Below, in pieces: positions 1 to 5,233 of a stretch of DNA of 6,706 bases. Origin of the DNA: Burkholderiales bacterium. Its GTDB lineage: Bacteria; Pseudomonadota; Gammaproteobacteria; Burkholderiales; CAIKXV01. A program made the translations under genes and the position numbers. Below the pieces are notes generated by a model. That model made no database searches and had not been told where the DNA came from. It worked only from the letters and a program-made list of their open reading frames with translations. The stretch spans positions 1 to 6,706 of the forward strand of contig JAIENF010000142.1 in the NCBI GenBank assembly GCA_019751575.1, written 5' to 3'. Each line of letters starts with the position of its first letter. Positions within the stretch are counted from its first letter, which is position 1.

Positions 1-1371
1 GTATCCCCGCTCGACCTGGTCGACGCGGCCGCTGCGCGCATCGCGGCGACCGACGGGGCGATCAACGCGCTGCCGACGCTCTGCCTCGACCGCGCGCGCG
101 ACCACGCGAAGCGGCTGATGCAGTCGCCGGCGCCGGCTGCGGCGGGCGCGCGCGGCCGCCTGCACGGGCTGCCGATCGCGGTGAAGGACAACATCGACGT
201 CGCCGGGGTGCGCTGCACCAGCGGGTCGATGGCCTTCGAGCACCGGATCGCACCGGCCAACGACGTGGTCGTCGACCGTCTGGAGGCCGCCGGTGCGATC
301 GTCATCGGCAAGTCGAACCTGCCCGAGTTCGCCGCCGGCGGCACCACCACCAATGCGGTGTTCGGCACCACGTACAACCCGTGGGACACCACGAAGACCT
401 GTGGCGGCTCGTCCGGCGGGTCGGCGGCGGCGCTGGCCGCCGGGCAGGTCTGGCTGGCCACCGGCAACGATTTCGCCGGCAGCATCCGGATCCCGTCGTC
501 GTTCTGCGGCACCGTCGGCCTGCGCCCGACCGCAGGCACCGTCGGGCGCGTCCAGCGCCAGGCCTATTCGCCGCTGTCGGTCGAGGGCCCGATGGGACGC
601 ACCGTCGCCGATGTCGCGCTGATGCTCGACTGCCAGGCGGGCGAGCTCGCGGCCGATCCCCTGTCGAGGCCGGCGCCGGCACGCTCCTTCCTGTCCGCCG
701 CGCGCGAGCCGAAGCTGCCGGCGCGCATCGCGTTCAGCACCGACCTGGGCATCGCGCCGATGGTCGATCCCGAGGTGGCACGCCTCTGTCGCACCACCGC
801 GACCTCGATGCAGGTGCGCGGTTCGCGCGTCGAGGAAGCCTGCCCCGACCTCCAGGATGCCGACCTCGTGTTCCAGGTGCTGCGCAGCTTCCTCTATGTC
901 GGGCGGCTGGCATCGGTCATGGACCAGCACCGCGATCGCATGTCGTGGAACGTGGTCTGGAACATCGAGCAGGGGCTCGGGCGCAGCGTGCGCGAAGTGG
1001 TCGATGCCGATGTCGCGCAGGCCGCGATCGCGCGCCGCATGGTGAAGTTCTTCGACGAGCACGACCTGCTGCTGTGCCCGGTCGCCATCACCCCGGCGTT
1101 CGACGCGGCGCTGCCGCAGCTCGACGAGTTCGGCGGCGTACGCTTCGGCTTCTACTACCAGTGGATGATGATGACCTATGCCATCAGCGTCACCGCCTGC
1201 CCCTCGCTCGCCGTACCCTGCGGGCTCACCGCCGCCGGCCTGCCGGTCGGGCTGCAGCTGATCGGCCCGCCGCGATCCGAACACCGGCTGCTTGCCGCCG
1301 GCGCGTGGCTCGAACGACAGTTCGGGCTCCATGAACGCGTGCCCACCCCGTCCCCGATAAATCGTCTCTGA
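1..1371 (+). CDS. Amidase-signature family amidohydrolase, 5' end outside window
   Basis: Hydrolyses an amide (C-N) bond; the substrate cannot be told from sequence. The frame is open from base 1, and its first residues (SPLDLVDAAAARI) match the helix near the N-terminus of amidases, so perhaps 15-25 residues are missing. About 456 residues are visible. The amidase-signature triad is complete in window numbering: Lys62 in IAVKDN (184-186), cis-Ser137 in GGSSGG (409-411), and nucleophile Ser161 in AGSIR (481-483). The two serines are 24 residues apart, as in fatty acid amide hydrolase. The C-terminal block TACPSLAVPCG...GLPVGLQLIGP is also typical. The oxyanion-loop sequence is NDFAGS where GGS is more common; an AGS form occurs in allophanate hydrolases, so activity is still expected. 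No signal peptide can be judged. The last residues (INRL) and the TGA stop lie inside a REP-like repeat, so the natural C-terminus may have been altered by its arrival. Family assignment is firm; a specific role is not. Confidence 0.93.
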   Translation, partial: VSPLDLVDAAAARIAATDGAINALPTLCLDRARDHAKRLMQSPAPAAAGARGRLHGLPIAVKDNIDVAGVRCTSGSMAFEHRIAPANDVVVDRLEAAGAIVIGKSNLPEFAAGGTTTNAVFGTTYNPWDTTKTCGGSSGGSAAALAAGQVWLATGNDFAGSIRIPSSFCGTVGLRPTAGTVGRVQRQAYSPLSVEGPMGRTVADVALMLDCQAGELAADPLSRPAPARSFLSAAREPKLPARIAFSTDLGIAPMVDPEVARLCRTTATSMQVRGSRVEEACPDLQDADLVFQVLRSFLYVGRLASVMDQHRDRMSWNVVWNIEQGLGRSVREVVDADVAQAAIARRMVKFFDEHDLLLCPVAITPAFDAALPQLDEFGGVRFGFYYQWMMMTYAISVTACPSLAVPCGLTAAGLPVGLQLIGPPRSEHRLLAAGAWLERQFGLHERVPTPSPINRL

Positions 1372-1405
1372 CCCCGATTTCCCTGAATGGGGTCAGAGAC
1401 GATTT
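1359..1405. repeat. REP-like inverted repeat, 17-bp perfect arms; possible terminator
   Basis: The left arm AAATCGTCTCTGACCCC (1359-1375) is an exact reverse complement of the right arm (1389-1405), with a 13-nt loop. Seen directly: the right arm runs into TTTT (1403-1406), so the RNA hairpin could terminate amidase transcription. The left copy can also form a smaller hairpin, aaatcg (1359-1364) with cgattt (1375-1380). From general knowledge, repeats with a GTCTCTGACCCC-type core are scattered in proteobacterial genomes and resemble the REP/BIME elements mobilised by IS200-like (RAYT) transposases. No such transposase is in this window. The left arm overlaps the end of the amidase gene. Confidence 0.8.
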
Positions 1406-1419
1406 TCGGTCCGGCCTTC

Positions 1420-1440
1420 AATTCGTCTCTGACCCGAATT
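1420..1440 (+). repeat. Third, partial copy of the REP-like unit
   Basis: This copy shares the core TCGTCTCTGACCC with the left arm at 1359-1375 and has the same orientation. It has lost one C of the CCCC run. It is itself a small perfect palindrome: aattcg (1420-1425) pairs with cgaatt (1435-1440) around a 9-nt loop. It ends 15 nt before the gcvH start codon and so occupies the place where an upstream leader would lie. Confidence 0.7.
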
Positions 1441-1455
1441 AGCCCGAATCAGCTC

Positions 1456-1839
1456 ATGACGCTTCCGCCCTCTGATCGCTTCTACATTCCGACCCACCAG
1501 TGGGCGCGTGAATCTTCGCCCGGCCGCATCGAGATCGGCATCACGGCGTTCGCGCAGGATGCGCTCGGCGACGTGGTGTTCGCCGACCTGCCGAAGCCGG
1601 GTGCGGTGCTGGTCGCGGGGGAGCCGTTCATGGTGATCGAATCGGTGAAGACCGCCTCGGACGTGCATGCCCCGGTGGCCGGCACGGTGGTCGAGGTGAA
1701 CGAGGCGCTGCGCGACAGCCCCGAGTCGTTGAACGCCGATCCCTACGGGGCATGGCTGGTGCGCGTCGAGGCCGCGCCCGATGCGCTGTCGGCGCCCGGG
1801 CTGCTCGACGCGGCGGCGTACTCGGCGACGCTCGGCTGA
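1456..1839 (+). CDS. gcvH: Glycine cleavage system H protein (lipoyl carrier)
   Basis: Small cytoplasmic shuttle protein. Its lipoyl-lysine carries the aminomethyl group between the P and T proteins during glycine breakdown. The 127-residue product matches the family length. The lipoylation motif ESVKTASD is intact, with Lys65 at 1648-1650, followed by the family pattern HAPVAG..VEVNEAL..SPE. The early segment GITAFAQDALGDVVFADLP is also diagnostic. The ATG at 1456 places Trp16 exactly where E. coli GcvH has it. An in-frame ATG at 1387 exists but is created by the repeat and would add 23 unrelated residues. No Shine-Dalgarno is visible before 1456. The C-terminal DPYGAW appears one residue shorter than the common PYxGGW form. 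No gcvT or gcvP is nearby, so it may be a dispersed gcv gene or a GcvH-like paralogue. dgkA follows after 11 nt. Confidence 0.88.
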   Translation: MTLPPSDRFYIPTHQWARESSPGRIEIGITAFAQDALGDVVFADLPKPGAVLVAGEPFMVIESVKTASDVHAPVAGTVVEVNEALRDSPESLNADPYGAWLVRVEAAPDALSAPGLLDAAAYSATLG

Positions 1840-1850
1840 CGCAGGGACGC

Positions 1851-2249
1851 ATGGACACGCCACCCGGCGGACCGCCCCCGGTCGAAAGCCCGCACAAGGG
1901 ACGCAATGGCTGGCAACGCGTCGTGAACGCCTTCGGCTATTCGAAGTCGGGGCTGTACGCGGCCTACCGCAATGAAGCGGCGTTCCGTCAGGAAGTGCTG
2001 CTGGCCGCGGTGATGATCCCGCTGGCGCTGTTCCTGCCCGCCACGGGCACCGGCCGCGCGCTGATGATCGGATCGGTGATGCTGGTGCTGGTGGTCGAAC
2101 TGCTGAACTCGGCGATCGAGGCCACCGTCGACCGCGTCTCGCTCGAGAACCACGCGCTGGCCAAGCGCGCGAAGGACATCGGCTCGGCCGCGGTGATGGT
2201 CGCGCTGGTGAACGTCCCGATCACCTGGGGTCTGGTGCTGTTCGGCTGA
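1851..2249 (+). CDS. dgkA: Diacylglycerol kinase, small trimeric membrane type
   Basis: Inner-membrane enzyme that phosphorylates diacylglycerol with ATP, recycling lipid left over from membrane-derived glucan synthesis. The product has 132 residues against about 122 in E. coli. The extra length is a Pro/Gly-rich cytoplasmic N-terminus (residues 1-18). The signature ELLNSAIEATVDRV is intact: Glu83, Asn86 and Glu90 correspond to E. coli Glu69, Asn72 and Glu76. NEAAFRQE holds Glu42 (E. coli Glu28), and KD at 108-109 matches Lys94-Asp95. Three hydrophobic segments lie near residues 48-63, 70-86 and 112-131. The start at 1851 sits 11 nt after the gcvH stop with a weak AGGGA before it, which suggests translational coupling. 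A longer in-frame start at 1752 would overlap gcvH and add non-family residues, so it was not used. Confidence 0.93.
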   Translation: MDTPPGGPPPVESPHKGRNGWQRVVNAFGYSKSGLYAAYRNEAAFRQEVLLAAVMIPLALFLPATGTGRALMIGSVMLVLVVELLNSAIEATVDRVSLENHALAKRAKDIGSAAVMVALVNVPITWGLVLFG

Positions 2250-2262
2250 CCGCCGCTGCATG

Positions 2263-2270
2263 AAGGAGGA
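2263..2270 (+). promoter_or_regulatory. Strong Shine-Dalgarno that decides the start of the SMP-30 gene
   Basis: AAGGAGGA is a near-perfect ribosome binding site. The first ATG (2271) abuts it with no spacing, whereas the second ATG (2277) lies 7 nt from AGGAGG, which is the preferred distance. This favours 2277. Confidence 0.8.
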
Positions 2271-2276
2271 ATGGCG

Positions 2277-3179
2277 ATGGACTGGACGTTCGAACTGCTG
2301 ATGAAGCCGCGCGGCATCCCGCTCACCGAAGGCCCGGTGTGGGATGGCGAGCAGATGCTGTTCACGCATATCCACGCGAACGCGATCCTGCGGCTCGACG
2401 TGGCCACCGGCGCGATCGGCACCTGGCGCACCGGTACCAACCGCACCAACGGCCTGGCCTTCGACAGCCAGGGCCGGCTGTTCGGCTGCTGCTCGGGCGG
2501 ACGCTCGGTGCTGCGCTTCGACCCCGATGGCACCGACACGGTGGCCACCGACCACGTCGACGGCAAGCGCCTCAACACGCCGAACGACCTGGCGATCGAC
2601 CGCAAGGGCCGCATCTGGTTCAGCAACCCGATCAACGCCGGCAACTGGGACGCGACCGAGCAGACCGAGCTGCCCGACCAGTCGGTCCTGCGTTGCGACC
2701 CGCAGCCCGACGGCAGCTACACCACCACCCGCGTCACCTTCGACACCACGATGCCCAACGGCGTGCTGCTGTCGCAGGACCAGCGCACGCTGTACGTCGC
2801 CGAGAGCGGCTACACGAAGGGCGTGCCGCGCGAGCTGCGCGCCTACCCTATCCTGGACGACGGCAGCCTGGGCACCTTCACCACGCTGTTCACCTGGGGC
2901 GAGGATGCACGCGGCGCGCATCGCGGCATCGACGGCATGTGCCTCGACCGGGACGGCAACATCCTTGCCACCGCCGGCTGGGAAGTGGCCGGTTCAGGCC
3001 CGATGATCTACGTGTTCTCGCCCGCGGGACGCGTGCTCGAGACGCATCCGGTCCCGGCGATCCGCCCGACCAACTGCGCGTTCGGCGGCCCGAACATGAC
3101 CATGCTGTTCGTCACCACCACCGAAGGCCACCTGTTCCGCGCGCGCACCGGGCGCGTCGGATGGTCGATGTATCCGTGA
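2277..3179 (+). CDS. SMP-30/gluconolactonase/LRE-family beta-propeller hydrolase
   Basis: Predicted metal-dependent lactonase or related hydrolase with a six-bladed propeller fold. The 300-residue product matches the family. Residues corresponding to the divalent-metal and substrate ligands of human SMP30 can be picked out: Glu18 in LTEGPVW, Asn103 in TPNDLAID, Asn161 in MPNGV and Asp219 in GIDGMCLD. Blade-like repeats of the form DxxGRLF, DRKGRIWFSN and DRDGNILATAGW recur along the chain. There is no signal peptide, so it should be cytoplasmic. It lies 27 nt after dgkA and is probably in the same transcript, but has its own strong ribosome binding site. The substrate is unknown: sugar lactones are typical of the family, and no sugar dehydrogenase or transporter is nearby to narrow it. 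The ATG at 2271 would add two residues. Confidence 0.88.
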   Translation: MDWTFELLMKPRGIPLTEGPVWDGEQMLFTHIHANAILRLDVATGAIGTWRTGTNRTNGLAFDSQGRLFGCCSGGRSVLRFDPDGTDTVATDHVDGKRLNTPNDLAIDRKGRIWFSNPINAGNWDATEQTELPDQSVLRCDPQPDGSYTTTRVTFDTTMPNGVLLSQDQRTLYVAESGYTKGVPRELRAYPILDDGSLGTFTTLFTWGEDARGAHRGIDGMCLDRDGNILATAGWEVAGSGPMIYVFSPAGRVLETHPVPAIRPTNCAFGGPNMTMLFVTTTEGHLFRARTGRVGWSMYP

Positions 3180-3204
3180 CGCAGGGGCGCCGTGGCGCGC
3201 CGGC

Positions 3205-4710
3205 CTAGAGCGCCTGCTCGATCCGCTCGACCAGCGTCGCCAGCACCTTGATCCGCGCGTACAGCTTGTTGTTCGCCTCGACCAGCGTCCACGGTGCGAC
3301 CGCGGTCGAGGTCCGGTCGACCATGTCGCACACCGCCTGCTGGTAGGCATCCCAGCGCTTGCGGTTGCGCCAGTCGTCCGGCGTGATCTTGAAGTTCTTG
3401 AACGCCACCTGCTCGCGTGCGCGGAAGCGGCGCAGCTGCTCCTGCTTGCTGATCTGCAGCCAGAACTTGACGACGATCGTGCCGTGCGCATCGAGCTCGG
3501 CCTCGAATTCGTTCAGCTCCCCATAGGCACGCTGCCAGTCGGCTTCGCCGCAGTAGCCCTCGACGCGCTCGACCAGCACGCGCCCGTACCATGAGCGGTC
3601 GAAGATCGCGAAGTGCCCGCGCCGCGGCAGGTGGCGCCAGAAGCGCCAGAGATAGGGCTGTGCCCGCTCCGCCTCGTCCGGCGCGGCGATCGGGAAGCCG
3701 TGGTACTGGCGCGCATCGAGTGCCGCGGTGAGCCGGCGGATCGCGCCGCCCTTGCCGGCTGCGTCGCTGCCCTCGAACACGACGACCGCCGAGCGCCTGC
3801 GGAACTTCGGGTCGCGCGACAGCCGATTCAGCCGCCCCTGCAGCAGTTCCAGTGCGGGCTCGTAGACCTCGCGCGACATCGGCTGGTCGAGCTGCAGCAT
3901 CGACAGCAGGTCGCGCCGGTCGATGGCCGGCAGCATCGGCAGCGCCTTCGCGGCCTTCGCCGCAGCCCCCTTCCCCGAGGCCGGCACCGGCGCATCCGGC
4001 GCATCGAGCCGCCGGCGCATCGCGGCGAGCAGGGTCTCGCCGACGGTGAGGCTGCGATAGCACTCGTCGACGCCCTCCACCACCAGCCACGGTGCGTCCG
4101 CGGTGGACGTCCGGCGCACCAGCAGCTCGGACACCTTCCGGAAGCGATCGTACTTCTCGTGGCGGAGCCAGTCTTCCCGGGTCACCCGCCAGCGGGTGAG
4201 CGGATCCTTCTCCAACGACTTCAGGCGTGCCTTCTGGTCCTTCTTCGACAGGTGGAACCAGAACTTCAGCAGCAGCACGCCCTCGTCGGAGAGCATCTGC
4301 TCGAAGCGCTCGATCTCCTGCAGCTGCTGCTCGAAGCGGTCGGCACTGGTGCGGCGGTATGCGCGTTCCAGCACCGGCCGCGTATGCCAGGCGCCGAACA
4401 GGATGCCGGTGCGGCCCTTCGGCGGCAGCACGCGCCAGAAGCGCCACATGCGCGGACGCTCGAGCTCCTCGTCCGTCGGCGCGCCGAACGCATGGGTGTC
4501 GATATGCCGCGGGTCCATCCATTCGTTGAGGAGGTTGACCGTCTCGCCCTTGCCCGCGCCATCGACGCCGCCGATCACGACCAGCACCGGGAAGCGCTTC
4601 TGCACGCCCAGCTCGACCTGCGCCTGCAGCAGCGCCGCCCGGAGCGCGGGCTCGCGGCGGCGGTATTCCTCGCGGTCGATGCGATGGCCCAGCTCGGCAG
4701 ACTCGAACAT
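3205..4710 (-). CDS. pap: Polyphosphate:AMP phosphotransferase (two-domain PPK2, class II)
   Basis: Cytoplasmic enzyme expected to move a phosphate from inorganic polyphosphate to AMP, giving ADP. The 501 residues hold two PPK2 P-loop domains in tandem, the layout of class II (AMP-phosphorylating) PPK2. Domain 1 (about 1-235) has Walker A GGVDGAGKG with Lys54. Domain 2 (about 262-501) has Walker A EGSDAAGKG with Lys320 and Walker B FDRSWYGR with Asp371 and Arg372. In domain 1 the matching site reads FGAWHTR, so the acidic residue and the arginine are missing. This points to domain 2 as catalytic and domain 1 as structural or regulatory. An Ala/Lys/Pro-rich linker (about 237-262) joins them. 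The start at 4710 is preceded by GAGAGGAG (4717-4724). sixA lies 29 nt upstream in the transcript. The stop is 25 nt from the convergent SMP-30 gene. Confidence 0.93.
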   Translation of the reverse strand: MFESAELGHRIDREEYRRREPALRAALLQAQVELGVQKRFPVLVVIGGVDGAGKGETVNLLNEWMDPRHIDTHAFGAPTDEELERPRMWRFWRVLPPKGRTGILFGAWHTRPVLERAYRRTSADRFEQQLQEIERFEQMLSDEGVLLLKFWFHLSKKDQKARLKSLEKDPLTRWRVTREDWLRHEKYDRFRKVSELLVRRTSTADAPWLVVEGVDECYRSLTVGETLLAAMRRRLDAPDAPVPASGKGAAAKAAKALPMLPAIDRRDLLSMLQLDQPMSREVYEPALELLQGRLNRLSRDPKFRRRSAVVVFEGSDAAGKGGAIRRLTAALDARQYHGFPIAAPDEAERAQPYLWRFWRHLPRRGHFAIFDRSWYGRVLVERVEGYCGEADWQRAYGELNEFEAELDAHGTIVVKFWLQISKQEQLRRFRAREQVAFKNFKITPDDWRNRKRWDAYQQAVCDMVDRTSTAVAPWTLVEANNKLYARIKVLATLVERIEQAL

Positions 4711-4716
4711 GCGGTG

Positions 4717-4724
4717 CTCCTCTC
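4717..4724 (-). promoter_or_regulatory. Shine-Dalgarno of the pap gene
   Basis: On the minus strand this reads GAGAGGAG, 6 nt before the ATG at 4710. It supports that start over codons further upstream in the same open frame, which would overlap sixA. Confidence 0.7.
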
Positions 4725-4739
4725 GGACGAAGCCTACCG

Positions 4740-5192
4740 TCAGAGCAGGTCGGGCGCCATCGCCACGCGCAGCGCCGTCTCGCCGACCGCATCCCGCTCG
4801 CGATAGCTGATCCACCACAGCGCGCCCTTGCGGATCGTCCAGCCGGCAGGCTCGCCGGCGAGCACCATCGATGCCACCTCGCCCAGGGTCGGCTGGTGGC
4901 CGACGACGATCACCGTGCCGTTGCCGTGCGGCCAGTCGACAGCGGCGAGCACCGCCGCATACGACGCACCAGGGTCGATGGTGGCATCGATCCTGAACTT
5001 CTCGGTCAGTGCACGGGCGGTATCCTGCGAACGCCGCGCGCGCGAGCAGATCACCTTGTACTTGTCGGGCAGCCGAGCCTCGAGCCAGGTCGCCATGCGC
5101 TTGGCCTGCCGCTGGCCTTTCGACGTGAGGGCACGGGCGAGGTCGTTGCTGCCCTCTTCCGCTTCCGCATGCCGCCACAGGATCAGGTTCAT
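4740..5192 (-). CDS. sixA: SixA-type phosphohistidine phosphatase (histidine phosphatase superfamily)
   Basis: The family removes phosphate through a phospho-histidine intermediate; E. coli SixA acts on phosphohistidine proteins. The 150-residue product is a normal SixA length. The catalytic motif LWRHAEAE carries Arg7 and His8. The conserved arginine patch SRARRSQDTA holds Arg54, and VVGHQPTLG holds the second catalytic histidine, His99. LTSKGQRQA also matches the family. The start at 5192 follows AAGGAAGG at good spacing and places RHA at the usual depth; an upstream in-frame start near 5303 would overlap the CHAD gene. It lies between a CYTH-CHAD gene (41 nt upstream) and pap (29 nt downstream), which suggests one transcript. 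Its target here could be a phosphoprotein or a phosphorylated small molecule in polyphosphate metabolism; the sequence does not say which. Confidence 0.9.
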   Translation of the reverse strand: MNLILWRHAEAEEGSNDLARALTSKGQRQAKRMATWLEARLPDKYKVICSRARRSQDTARALTEKFRIDATIDPGASYAAVLAAVDWPHGNGTVIVVGHQPTLGEVASMVLAGEPAGWTIRKGALWWISYRERDAVGETALRVAMAPDLL

Positions 5193-5198
5193 CTTCTT

Positions 5199-5206
5199 CC
5201 TTCCTT
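5199..5206 (-). promoter_or_regulatory. Shine-Dalgarno of sixA
   Basis: On the minus strand this reads AAGGAAGG, 6 nt before the ATG at 5192. It fixes the start of sixA. Confidence 0.65.
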
Positions 5207-5233
5207 GGCCGGCCTTCACCGTCGCTGGCCGCG

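Noticed and set aside
118..120. ATG at 118 as the amidase start
   Set aside because: The frame is open upstream to base 1 and the upstream residues match the amidase N-terminal helix, so this is an internal Met.
1359..1440. The three repeat copies as a CRISPR array
   Set aside because: The copies are in mixed orientation with short, unequal gaps and there are no cas genes; this fits a REP-like element.
1743..2921. Long minus-strand open frame opposite dgkA and the SMP-30 gene
   Set aside because: It is antisense to two well-supported genes, with a His/Arg/Gln-rich translation and no family match.
3181..3204. Rho-independent terminator between the convergent genes
   Set aside because: The only stem is about 5 bp and no T run follows on either strand.
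3613..4806. Long open frame on the plus strand opposite pap and the end of sixA
   Set aside because: It lies antisense to a clear PPK2 gene, its translation is Arg/Ala/Gln-rich with no recognisable domain, and such frames are expected in GC-rich DNA.
4711..5178. Upstream extension of the pap frame across sixA
   Set aside because: The family N-terminus and a good ribosome site support the start at 4710; the extension only shadows sixA.
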